A stretch of DNA of 64,000 nt from Solitalea canadensis DSM 3403 (lineage in GTDB: Bacteria > Bacteroidota > Bacteroidia > Sphingobacteriales > Sphingobacteriaceae), in assembly GCF_000242635.2 (NCBI RefSeq), contig NC_017770.1, positions 2,244,669 to 2,308,668 on the forward strand. Direction: 5' to 3'. A program made the translations under genes and the position numbers. Positions 8,580-17,258 of this stretch are shown one piece after another; within the stretch, counting starts at the first letter, position 1, and each line of letters starts with the position of its first letter. Below the pieces are notes generated by a model. It saw nothing but the letters and a program-made list of their open reading frames with translations. It did not search any database and had not been told where the DNA came from.

Positions 8580-9001
8580 CATTATCAATTTAATAACAAA
8601 TACTTATTTTTATTATAAAATTATTAATGTTTATTTCTTGATTGCAACCCAAACTAGAAAAATATCATTACACAAATCCCTACCAAGCCTTCTGATTGAT
8701 TTTTCATTAACAAATTTGCAACAAATTGCCATGATTTAAAAAATTTTAGCAATTACATACAAAATCGTAAGTCTAACAGCTCCCTAATTGAAAGATTGGT
8801 GTATTTTTTACAAAAAGAAAAAAACATTCATATTTCGAGCTTCAAAGCTGAAAACCCATTTTTCCTACCAATCATTTAATCGAATACTTTTGTGTCATAA
8901 ATGGCACTTACATTGTACCTCAATAGCGCTAACTATCAATATTAACATTAGCTAGCGATTAATGGATTAACAGTGCCGATCACAAAAAATCTATATTTAT
9001 T
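8580..9001. other. Non-coding AT-rich gap upstream of glmS
   Basis: No gene is visible. The only element I would call is TACTTTTG at 8885-8892, matching the TAnnTTTG -7 consensus 109 nt before glmS. The resulting long leader has a few short inverted repeats but nothing resembling the glmS ribozyme of Firmicutes. Confidence 0.5.
8885..8892 (+). promoter_or_regulatory. Candidate glmS -7 element
   Basis: TACTTTTG is identical to the rnpB -7 element. No TTG is seen at the usual spacing, so only the -7 half is supported. Confidence 0.4.
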
Positions 9002-10837
9002 ATGTGTGGAATTATCGCTTATGTTGGCCGACAGCAAGCTCTGCCTATTTTGCTTAATGGCTTAAAACGTTTAGAATATCGTGGATACGACAGCGCTGGT
9101 ATTGCTGTTATGAATCCAGACCTGACCATCTTTAAGAAGAAAGGTAAGGTTATCAATCTTGAAGAACATGCCAATGCAAACTCTATAGACAGCACTATTG
9201 GTATGGGCCATACCCGTTGGGCTACTCACGGCGAACCTTGCGACCGCAACTCTCACCCTCACCTTTCAGACAATAAAAAACTGGCAATTATTCACAATGG
9301 TATAATTGAGAATTATGCTACGCTTAAGAAAGAATTACAAAGCAAAGGACATATTTTTGATAGTGATACTGATAGTGAAGTATTGATTCATTTCATTGAA
9401 GATATTCAGGAAAATCTTAGATGCTCATTGGAAGATGCTGTTCGTATTGCACTTACACGCGTAACAGGCGCTTATGCAATTGTCGTAATGTCGCAAGATG
9501 ATCCGGATTTGCTTATTGCCGCAAGAAAAAGCTCTCCGCTAATTGTTGGGATTGGTAAAAATGAATTCTTCCTTGCTTCAGATGCTACTCCTATAATTGA
9601 ATACACTAACCAGGTTGTTTACCTGAAGGATTTTGAAGTTGCTATTATTAAAAATGGTAAACTCACCTTAACCGACCTTGAAAACAATATCCACGACACT
9701 TATATCAAAGAGTTAGACATTGAACTTGCTGCTATTGAAAAAGGAAACTTTGAGCATTACATGCTTAAAGAAATCTTTGAACAACCAAGCACCATTTTTG
9801 ATTGTATGCGTGGACGATTGCTGTTAGAAGATAAAAAAGTATACCTGGGAGGAATCCGCGAATATATTGATCAGTTATCTAATGCTAAACGTATTGTAAT
9901 TATTGCCTGCGGAACATCATTGCATGCAGGAATGGTTGCGCGGTATTTATTTGAAGAAATCTGTCGCGTGCCGGTAGAAGTTGAATATGCTTCTGAATTT
10001 CGTTATGGAAACCCGGTTATCCGTGATGGTGATGTAGTGATTGCCATTTCACAATCAGGTGAAACAGCCGATACATTAGTAGCCATCGAAAAGGCTAAAG
10101 AAATGGGCGCTATCATTCTGGGTGTATGTAATGTGGTAGGTTCATCAATTCCACGAGCATCTCATGCCGGTGTATACACACACGCAGGGGCTGAAATCGG
10201 TGTTGCTAGTACCAAGGCATTTACAGCTCAGTTAACTGTTCTGTACCTTATCGCGTTGCAGGTTGCAAAAGAAAAAGGTACGATCGATAATGAGCGCTTC
10301 AAAAAGCTTATTACTGAATTAGATCTTATCCCTGAAAAAGTGCAGCAGATTCTTGAGAACTCTTACATTGCACAATCATTAGCCAGCTTATACATGGATG
10401 CTAAAAGCATGATTTATTTAGGCCGTGGCTATAATTTCCCTATTGCACTTGAGGGAGCGTTAAAGATCAAAGAAATTTCATACATCCATGCAGAAGGCTA
10501 TCCTGCCGCCGAAATGAAACACGGCCCGATTGCTCTTATTGATGAAGAAATGCCGGTTGTGTTTATTGCCACCAAAGATCATACTTACGAAAAAATCGTT
10601 TCGAATATTCAGGAAGTTAAGGCACGAAAAGGCAAAGTAATTGCTGTAGTAAATGAAGGCGATGACGTTGTTAAACACTTAGCTGACCATGTAATGGAAA
10701 TCCCAGAAACCGACCCGTTACTAACTCCATTACTTGCCGTAATTCCATTACAGTTATTTGCATACTATACCGGTGTTTTAAAAGGTTGCAATGTTGACCA
10801 GCCACGAAATTTAGCTAAATCGGTAACGGTAGAGTAA
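9002..10837 (+). CDS. glmS: Glutamine--fructose-6-phosphate aminotransferase (isomerising)
   Basis: Makes glucosamine-6-phosphate from fructose-6-phosphate and glutamine, the entry step to peptidoglycan and LPS amino sugars. The N-terminal glutaminase domain starts MCGIIAYVG, with the nucleophile Cys2, GHTRWATHGEP (69-79) and HNG (98-100). Two SIS domains follow, with CGTS (303-306) and SQSGET (350-355), then GALKIKEISYIHAEG. The C-terminus DQPRNLAKSVTVE is canonical. Length 611 aa, complete. It is followed by a nested hairpin terminator, so it looks monocistronic. Confidence 0.97.
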   Translation: MCGIIAYVGRQQALPILLNGLKRLEYRGYDSAGIAVMNPDLTIFKKKGKVINLEEHANANSIDSTIGMGHTRWATHGEPCDRNSHPHLSDNKKLAIIHNGIIENYATLKKELQSKGHIFDSDTDSEVLIHFIEDIQENLRCSLEDAVRIALTRVTGAYAIVVMSQDDPDLLIAARKSSPLIVGIGKNEFFLASDATPIIEYTNQVVYLKDFEVAIIKNGKLTLTDLENNIHDTYIKELDIELAAIEKGNFEHYMLKEIFEQPSTIFDCMRGRLLLEDKKVYLGGIREYIDQLSNAKRIVIIACGTSLHAGMVARYLFEEICRVPVEVEYASEFRYGNPVIRDGDVVIAISQSGETADTLVAIEKAKEMGAIILGVCNVVGSSIPRASHAGVYTHAGAEIGVASTKAFTAQLTVLYLIALQVAKEKGTIDNERFKKLITELDLIPEKVQQILENSYIAQSLASLYMDAKSMIYLGRGYNFPIALEGALKIKEISYIHAEGYPAAEMKHGPIALIDEEMPVVFIATKDHTYEKIVSNIQEVKARKGKVIAVVNEGDDVVKHLADHVMEIPETDPLLTPLLAVIPLQLFAYYTGVLKGCNVDQPRNLAKSVTVE

Positions 10838-10842
10838 TTATA

Positions 10843-10917
10843 TGATTATACCGATTAGTTTAGATTACACCGATTACTTTAAGTGTAATCATCAAACAAT
10901 CGGTATAATCATTTTTT
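10843..10917 (+). terminator. Nested hairpin terminator of glmS
   Basis: Outer arms TGATTATACCGAT (10843-10855) and ATCGGTATAATCA (10899-10911) form 13 perfect pairs and enclose a second stem GATTACAC (10863-10870) with GTGTAATC (10883-10890). Six T follow. The same words (GTGTAATCA, ACCGATTA) recur loosely through 10930-10955. Confidence 0.75.
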
Positions 10918-10962
10918 CATAAAATCTGTGTAATCAATAATTCGTGTAATCACAATCAATAT

Positions 10963-13170
10963 ATGGCATTAATAAAAAAGGATTCGATGTTGCAACTCGG
11001 TCATAATTTCATTTCGGGTGACCAGATTCCGGAAGGAAAGGACGAGTATTATTTACGCTTTGAGCAATCGAACTCAAATAATTATCGCCAGCTGCGTCGA
11101 GATGAGATTCAGCTTTTACAAGCTAACCAAAACCTCTCAGATGACTGGAATAACCTGTTGGTTACAGATAAATTTAACCCAAGTTTTGTAAGAAACTGTA
11201 ATTTTTACGGTCTGGTTCGCATTGGTGATCTCGAGGAATATTTCCTCGAATATCACGACATGCGCTATCCGGTCGGTTTATATAATTCAACAATCGTTTC
11301 CTGTGATTTAGGCAATAACGTTTCGCTGAATAATGTAAATTATGTTTCTCATTACATCATTGGTAATGAAAGCATATTATTCAATGTAAACGAATTGCAG
11401 GTTTCCAATTACTCCAAATTTGGCAACGGGATTTTAAAAAAGGGTGAAGATGAGAATGTAAGAATATGGCTTGAAATATGTAATGAAAATGGCGGTCGCA
11501 AGATTTTACCTTTTGACGGTATGCTTACAAGCGATGCCTTTCTATGGTCGAAATACCGTGACGATGACGAACTCATGCACAAATTCGTCGAAATAACGGA
11601 AAATCAATTTTCAGCTACAAGAGGTTTTTATGGAACAATTGGCGAACAATGTGTGATTAAAAACTGCCAGATCATTAAAGATGTAATAATAGGGAATGGA
11701 GCTTATATAAAAGGGGCAAACAAACTAAAAAATCTTACCATTAACAGTTCTTTTGAAAGCCGCACACAAATTGGCGAAGGAGTTGAACTAGTAAACGGTA
11801 TTATTGGTTTTGGTTGTAAAATATTCTACGGAGTTAAAGCCGTTCGTTTTTCGTTAGGCAATAATTCCTCTTTAAAATACGGAGCACGCTTAATCAACTC
11901 AATCCTCGGGGAAAACTCAACCATTTCCTGTTGTGAGGTATTAAACTGTTTGATTTATCCGGGTCACGAGCAACACCATAACAATTCATTTTTAATAGCA
12001 GCAACGGTTTTAGGTCAAAGTAATATTGCCGCCGGAGCTACTATCGGTTCTAACCACAATTCAAGAGCTAATGATGGTGAAATTGTTACGGGACGCGGTT
12101 TTTGGCCCGGCTTGTGCGTAAGCCTTAAACACAACAGTAAGTTTGCTTCATTTACGCTTTTGGCCAAAGGCTCCTACCCTGCTGAATTGAATATTTCGCT
12201 ACCGTTCTCATTGGTTTCTATCAATGAACGTGAAGATCTTTTGCAAATAATCCCAGCTTACTGGTGGATGTATAATATGTATGCCCTGGCTCGTAATTCA
12301 TGGAAATACCATGCCCGAGATGCCAGAAAGATTAGATACCAGGAGTTTGAATTTGATTATTTAGCTCCAGACACCATTGAAGAGATTTTTGAGGCGTTAA
12401 GCTTATTAGAAAACTGGGTAGGTGCTGATCGTTCACGTAAAAAAGACTTGAATGGACAAGCAGGTGCTGGTTATGAAGAAATTGGTCGTGCTACTTTATT
12501 AAATTCATCAAAAAAACTAAATCAAATAGAGGTTTTAGGAGGAATTGTAGAAGCCAATAGTCGTAAAACCGTAATTCTGAAACCTAGTGAGGCCTATAAT
12601 TCATATCGGGAAATGATTCATTATTTTGCGATAAAAACGGTAATTGAGTACTCAAGAACGCATAAGTTGGCCAACTTAAACCAAATAATTGCCCGATTAG
12701 GCGAAGGTCAACGTAGTAAATGGATTAATTTAGGTGGACAACTGGTATCAGAAAATGATGTAGCCGAACTAAAAAGTAAAATCAAGGATGGTTCTTTAGA
12801 TAACTGGAATAAAATCCATGATCATTACAATTACTTGCATCGCTTCTACGAGCAACGAAAAGCAGAATATGCCTTTGCTGTATTAAAAGACCTTCATTTA
12901 ACCAGAACAGCTGTTGACATTGAAAATAAATGGAACGAATGGCTCGACTGGGCAATTGAAATTGCAGAAAAAGTAAAAGACCGTACTTTCGATTCGCGTA
13001 ATAAAGATTACATGAACGAATTCCGAAAGCTTCCATACGATAATGAGAAAGAGATGGAAATGGTTTTGGGAAATATTAACGATAATGAATTTATTAAAAC
13101 CGTTCAAACAAGCTATTTGCATTTCCTTGAACATGTAGTTCAATACAAATTTCCGGTAAACGCTTTATAA
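10963..13170 (+). CDS. DUF4954 family protein (left-handed beta-helix)
   Basis: The 735-aa protein matches the Bacteroidota DUF4954 family as I know it. Its middle (about 90-370) has hexapeptide-like repeats such as IIGNESI, VIIGNGAYIKGAN, IGEGVELVNG and ILGENSTISCCEV, the pattern of a left-handed beta-helix as in sugar nucleotidyl- and acyltransferases. No nucleotidyltransferase signature is seen at the N-terminus. The C-terminal 300 residues are helical and charged. Its function is unknown; position after glmS and resemblance to hexapeptide enzymes suggest amino-sugar metabolism, but this is inference. A strong terminator separates it from lepA. Confidence 0.85.
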   Translation: MALIKKDSMLQLGHNFISGDQIPEGKDEYYLRFEQSNSNNYRQLRRDEIQLLQANQNLSDDWNNLLVTDKFNPSFVRNCNFYGLVRIGDLEEYFLEYHDMRYPVGLYNSTIVSCDLGNNVSLNNVNYVSHYIIGNESILFNVNELQVSNYSKFGNGILKKGEDENVRIWLEICNENGGRKILPFDGMLTSDAFLWSKYRDDDELMHKFVEITENQFSATRGFYGTIGEQCVIKNCQIIKDVIIGNGAYIKGANKLKNLTINSSFESRTQIGEGVELVNGIIGFGCKIFYGVKAVRFSLGNNSSLKYGARLINSILGENSTISCCEVLNCLIYPGHEQHHNNSFLIAATVLGQSNIAAGATIGSNHNSRANDGEIVTGRGFWPGLCVSLKHNSKFASFTLLAKGSYPAELNISLPFSLVSINEREDLLQIIPAYWWMYNMYALARNSWKYHARDARKIRYQEFEFDYLAPDTIEEIFEALSLLENWVGADRSRKKDLNGQAGAGYEEIGRATLLNSSKKLNQIEVLGGIVEANSRKTVILKPSEAYNSYREMIHYFAIKTVIEYSRTHKLANLNQIIARLGEGQRSKWINLGGQLVSENDVAELKSKIKDGSLDNWNKIHDHYNYLHRFYEQRKAEYAFAVLKDLHLTRTAVDIENKWNEWLDWAIEIAEKVKDRTFDSRNKDYMNEFRKLPYDNEKEMEMVLGNINDNEFIKTVQTSYLHFLEHVVQYKFPVNAL

Positions 13171-13189
13171 TAAACGATTAAATAATCAG

Positions 13190-13242
13190 ACAGGCTGCGA
13201 AAATACGGGGTAAAAGCGTATTTTTGCAGCCTGTTATTTTTT
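13190..13242 (+). terminator. Hairpin terminator after DUF4954 gene
   Basis: Arms 13190-13207 and 13217-13234 pair over 18 positions with one G-U pair; core ACAGGCTGC/GCAGCCTGT; a T-rich tract follows. Confidence 0.85.
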
Positions 13243-13382
13243 TAGGGTTATTAATTTGTTTTTTTAAGTATTCAAAAAACAAAACAAATGCTTACTCTGA
13301 AAAGGTTTTTTTGGCATATTTATAGGCTATTTTGCCATTGTCAAAAAACAAGTAACAATATACTTTTTAAATCAATTTTTGA

Positions 13383-15170
13383 GTGAAGAACATTCGTAAC
13401 TTCTGTATTATTGCCCATATTGATCACGGTAAAAGTACCCTGGCCGATCGTTTATTAGAATACACCAAAACCATCAGTGCACGCGAGGCGCAAGCTCAAT
13501 TGCTTGACAATATGGATTTGGAAAGAGAACGTGGTATCACCATTAAAAGCCATGCGATTCAAATGGAGTATAAAGTTGGAGGAGAGAATTATATCTTCAA
13601 TCTAATTGATACTCCCGGCCACGTAGATTTCTCCTATGAAGTTTCACGTTCGATTGCTGCCTGCGAAGGAGCCCTGCTTATTGTAGATGCTTCTCAAGGT
13701 ATTCAGGCTCAAACTATTTCTAATCTTTACTTAGCTTTAGAGCACGACTTACATATTATTCCGATTCTGAATAAAATGGACCTTCCTGGTGCAATGCCTG
13801 AAGAGGTTAAGGATCAGATCGTTGATTTAATTGGTTGCGACCGTGATGAAATTATCCCAGCCTCAGGTAAAACAGGTTTAGGTGTCGATAAAATTATTGA
13901 AGCTATTGTTGAACGTATCCCTGCTCCTCTCGGCGATCCGAACGGACCGTTACAGGCCCTGATCTTCGACTCAGTATTTAACTCGTTCCGTGGTATCATC
14001 GCTTATTTTAAAGTTCTTAACGGCGAAATCCGCAAAAATGATAAAGTTAAGTTTGTAGCTACAGGTAAGGAATATATTGCCGACGAAGTTGGAACACTTA
14101 AATTAAACCAGGAACCAAAAGATGTAATCAAAACCGGTGATGTTGGTTATATTATTTCTGGTATTAAGGAAGCCCGCGAGGTAAAAGTGGGTGATACAAT
14201 TACTAAAATTGACAATCCTGGTGAAGCGATAATTGGTTTTGAAGAGGTTAAGCCAATGGTATTTGCCGGTATTTATCCTGTTGATACCGAAGACTTTGAA
14301 GAACTTCGCGAAGCGATGCACAAGCTACAGCTGAATGATGCTTCTATTGTTTTCGAACCTGAATCATCAGCAGCGTTAGGTTTTGGTTTCCGTTGTGGTT
14401 TCTTAGGAATGCTTCACATGGAAATCATTCAGGAGCGTTTGGAACGTGAGTTCGGCATGACCGTTATTACTACCGTTCCCAACGTATCGTACAAAGCATA
14501 TTTAACTAAAGATACAGAAGAAGTAATTGTAAATAATCCTTCAGACTTACCGGATCCAAGTAAGATTGATTTTGTTGAAGAGCCATATATCAAGGCTAAC
14601 ATTATTACAAAGGCTGATTTTGTTGGACCTGTTCTTTCACTTTGTATTCAAAAACGCGGTACAATTGTGAACCAGTCTTACCTTACATCAGACCGTGTAG
14701 AATTGGTATTTGAAATGCCAATGGGTGAAATTGTATTCGATTTTTATGATAAGCTGAAAACAATTTCTAAGGGTTATGCGTCTTTTGATTATCATCAGAT
14801 CGGTTATCGCCAGTCTGACTTGGTAAGAATGGACATTCGTTTGAACGGTGATCCGGTAGATGCGCTTTCTTCATTAATTCACCGTAGCAATGCGTATAAC
14901 TTTGGTAAAAAAATCTGTGAAAAACTAAAAGAGCTTTTACCACGTCAGCAGTTTGAAATCGCTATCCAAGCTTCAATTGGTGCAAAAGTTATCGCTCGTG
15001 AAACGGTAAAAGCCATGCGTAAAGACGTAACTGCAAAATGTTATGGTGGTGATATTTCTCGTAAGCGTAAGTTATTAGAAAAACAAAAAGAAGGTAAGAA
15101 ACGTATGCGCCAGGTTGGTTCGGTAGAGATTCCTCAATCAGCATTTATGGCGGTACTTAAATTAGATTAA
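13383..15170 (+). CDS. lepA: Elongation factor 4 (back-translocase LepA)
   Basis: Ribosome-bound translational GTPase that acts on stalled or mistranslocated ribosomes. G1 is AHIDHGKS (11-18), G3 DTPGH (76-80) and G4 NKMD (130-133). The C-terminal domain is conserved, with [14 protein letters not shown]-like sequence ([15 protein letters not shown]) and [17 protein letters not shown]. Length 595 aa, normal. The start is a GTG at 13383: it gives the canonical [18 protein letters not shown] and there is no better ATG. It is followed by a word-repeat element and then folD on the same strand. Confidence 0.97.
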   Translation: MKNIRNFCIIAHIDHGKSTLADRLLEYTKTISAREAQAQLLDNMDLERERGITIKSHAIQMEYKVGGENYIFNLIDTPGHVDFSYEVSRSIAACEGALLIVDASQGIQAQTISNLYLALEHDLHIIPILNKMDLPGAMPEEVKDQIVDLIGCDRDEIIPASGKTGLGVDKIIEAIVERIPAPLGDPNGPLQALIFDSVFNSFRGIIAYFKVLNGEIRKNDKVKFVATGKEYIADEVGTLKLNQEPKDVIKTGDVGYIISGIKEAREVKVGDTITKIDNPGEAIIGFEEVKPMVFAGIYPVDTEDFEELREAMHKLQLNDASIVFEPESSAALGFGFRCGFLGMLHMEIIQERLEREFGMTVITTVPNVSYKAYLTKDTEEVIVNNPSDLPDPSKIDFVEEPYIKANIITKADFVGPVLSLCIQKRGTIVNQSYLTSDRVELVFEMPMGEIVFDFYDKLKTISKGYASFDYHQIGYRQSDLVRMDIRLNGDPVDALSSLIHRSNAYNFGKKICEKLKELLPRQQFEIAIQASIGAKVIARETVKAMRKDVTAKCYGGDISRKRKLLEKQKEGKKRMRQVGSVEIPQSAFMAVLKLD

Positions 15171-15172
15171 TG

Positions 15173-15308
15173 AAATTACGAGTTGCGTGTTACGAGTTAC
15201 AAATTAGGTGTACTTATTATGCGCAATTCATAATTATTATAAATGAATTTCGGGTTATTTTTTCAAATAATCAATAACCGGAAACTCAAAACCCGAAACC
15301 CGTAATAC
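15173..15308. repeat. Intergenic word-repeat hairpin, ATTACGGGTT family, copy 1 (lepA/folD)
   Basis: The left part (about 15175-15200) reads ATTACGAGTTGCGTGTTACG, and the right part (about 15279-15307) contains AACCCGAAACCCGTAAT. They are imperfect inverted repeats built from the same ACGRGTT words, separated by about 80 AT-rich bases. The right arm ends 8 nt before the folD ATG. Related copies lie at 25267 and 61889. Confidence 0.7.
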
Positions 15309-15314
15309 ACAATC

Positions 15315-16193
15315 ATGCAATTACTTGACGGAAAATTAGTATCAGAAAAACTTAAGAATGACATCGCTTTAGAAGCAGCCGAATTTACTAAACAAAGTGG
15401 TCGCCAGCCTCATTTGGTAGCTATTTTAGTCGGAAATGACGGTGCTAGCGAAACCTATGTTGCCAGCAAAATGAAAAACTGTGAAAAAGTAGGTTTTAAA
15501 TCTTCTTTAGTTAGGTATGATACTTCAATTTCTGAAGCGGAGTTACTTCAAAAGATTGATGAATTAAATAAGGATGAAGGTGTTGATGGATTTATCGTTC
15601 AACTACCTTTACCTAAACACATTAATGCTGAAAAAGTAACAGAAGCAATTGATCACCGCAAAGATGTGGACGGCTTCCACCCTATCAATCTGGGCAGAAT
15701 GCAGCGCAATCTTCCTTGTTTTATTCCTGCCACTCCTTATGGCATTTTATTAATGCTGCAGGAATATGGTATTGATACTACAGGAAAATATTGTGTAGTA
15801 GTTGGACGAAGCAATATTGTAGGATCGCCAATGAGTATTTTAATGGCCCGCAACAACAATCCGGGCAATTGTACTGTTACTATTGTACACAGCAAAACTC
15901 CAGATATTACCGAGTACACTAAAAAAGCTGACATTTTGATTGCTGCAATCGGTAAAGCTGATTTTGTAACCGCTGATATGGTTAAGGATGGAGCTATCGT
16001 TATTGATGTAGGTATTAATCGTGTTGAATCATCTGAAACCAAATCAGGCTTTAAGCTTAAAGGGGATGTGAAATTCGACGAAGTTGCGCCAAAAGCATCC
16101 TTCATTACTCCTGTACCAGGCGGCGTTGGTCTAATGACTATCGTTAGCTTATTGAAAAACACCCTGTCGGCAGCAAAGAAAGAAATCTATTAA
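15315..16193 (+). CDS. folD: Bifunctional methylenetetrahydrofolate dehydrogenase/cyclohydrolase
   Basis: Interconverts 5,10-methylene-, methenyl- and 10-formyl-tetrahydrofolate with NADP+. Family signatures are [11 protein letters not shown] with Tyr48 and the catalytic Lys52, [27 protein letters not shown] and the NADP-binding [14 protein letters not shown], and near the end [10 protein letters not shown]. Length 292 aa, complete. It lies between two word-repeat hairpins, in line with lepA and queE. Confidence 0.97.
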   Translation: MQLLDGKLVSEKLKNDIALEAAEFTKQSGRQPHLVAILVGNDGASETYVASKMKNCEKVGFKSSLVRYDTSISEAELLQKIDELNKDEGVDGFIVQLPLPKHINAEKVTEAIDHRKDVDGFHPINLGRMQRNLPCFIPATPYGILLMLQEYGIDTTGKYCVVVGRSNIVGSPMSILMARNNNPGNCTVTIVHSKTPDITEYTKKADILIAAIGKADFVTADMVKDGAIVIDVGINRVESSETKSGFKLKGDVKFDEVAPKASFITPVPGGVGLMTIVSLLKNTLSAAKKEIY

Positions 16194-16206
16194 TTTTTTA
16201 GTTAGA

Positions 16207-16296
16207 AGATGTGAGACAATAGATATGAGAAATAAAGATCATATCTATTGTCTCACATCTCAAATCTAAAATCTAAAATCTCAAATCTAAAATAAA
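16207..16296. repeat. Perfect 22-bp hairpin plus AAATCTAAAATCT tandem words (folD/queE)
   Basis: Arms 16207-16228 and 16239-16260 are perfectly complementary around a 10-nt loop; the core is GATGTGAGACAATAGATATG. Directly after it, 16261-16290 repeats CAAATCTAAAATCT-like words up to the queE start at 16298. With only AATAAAA between repeat and ATG, the element lies in the translation start region of queE. Confidence 0.85.
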
Positions 16297-16297
16297 A

Positions 16298-16918
16298 ATG
16301 CACCAAATACCCGAAGATGGAACGTCATTGCCTTTAATGGAAGAATTTTACACTATTCAAGGTGAAGGTTTTAATACAGGAAAAGCAGCATATTTTATAC
16401 GTTTAGGAGGTTGTGACGTGGGTTGCCATTGGTGTGATGTTAAAGAATCATGGGATGCAGAATTACACCCGCTTACTCCTGCTGATACTATTGTTGATAA
16501 TGCATCCAAGTTCCCTTCAAAAGCTGTAGTAGTTACAGGAGGAGAACCGCTGATTTATAATTTAGAATATCTTACCAGACAATTACAATCAAAAGGAATC
16601 AAAACATTCATTGAAACTTCAGGTGCCTACCCTCTTTCTGGTAACTGGGATTGGATTTGTTTGTCTCCTAAAAAGTTCAAAGCTCCTCGTCCGGATATTT
16701 TGCCATTAGCCCATGAGCTAAAAGTAATTGTATTCAATAAATCTGATTTTGAATGGGCTGAGCAACATGCCAAAAGTGTTTCAGCAGATTGTAAATTGTA
16801 TTTACAGCCAGAGTGGAGTAAGGCAAAAGAAATGACCCCTTTAATTGTTGAGTATGTAATGAATAATCCAAAATGGGAAATCTCTTTACAAACTCATAAA
16901 TACCTCAATATTCCTTAA
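16298..16918 (+). CDS. queE: 7-carboxy-7-deazaguanine synthase
   Basis: Radical SAM enzyme that converts 6-carboxy-tetrahydropterin to 7-carboxy-7-deazaguanine in queuosine biosynthesis. The iron-sulfur cluster motif is CDVGCHWC (Cys39, Cys43, Cys46), the CX3CX2C form of radical SAM proteins, preceded by the QueE-typical EEFYTIQGEGFNTGKAAYF and followed by WDAE. VVTGGEPL binds SAM. Length 206 aa is normal for the short Bacteroidota form. No other queuosine gene lies nearby. Confidence 0.93.
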   Translation: MHQIPEDGTSLPLMEEFYTIQGEGFNTGKAAYFIRLGGCDVGCHWCDVKESWDAELHPLTPADTIVDNASKFPSKAVVVTGGEPLIYNLEYLTRQLQSKGIKTFIETSGAYPLSGNWDWICLSPKKFKAPRPDILPLAHELKVIVFNKSDFEWAEQHAKSVSADCKLYLQPEWSKAKEMTPLIVEYVMNNPKWEISLQTHKYLNIP

Positions 16919-17258
16919 ACGGATACCTTTCCCACATTCATTTTCTTGTTAAGTTTTATGCATTTTTGTTGAAAATCAATTTAAATGCATTTACTTTTTT
17001 GTTGGTTAGCTCACTGATTTTTCTATCAAATTCTCAGCTTAAAATTCACTTTTTAAAATAATTAGATACTATACCTTTAAAGCAAGTGAATAATCCATTA
17101 TTTCAATTTGTATACAATCATTAACATCTTTTTGCTAACTTAATTATTCAATGAGGTATATAACTATCAAATAACTTATTTGCTAGAAACTAATAACTAA
17201 TAAACAATTTATACAATTTAAATTTTAAAGTTTTATCTTGTACAATTAACCACACAAA
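16919..17258. other. Gap of 340 bp without a gene
   Basis: AT-rich sequence after queE with many T tracts. I see no open frame with coding character, no strong hairpin and no exact TAnnTTTG element. It presumably holds the promoter of the PorE-like gene. Confidence 0.4.

Noticed and set aside
8580-9001. glmS ribozyme or other riboswitch upstream of glmS
   Set aside because: No ribozyme-like core or stable helices; this element is known from Firmicutes, and the gap is simple AT-rich DNA.
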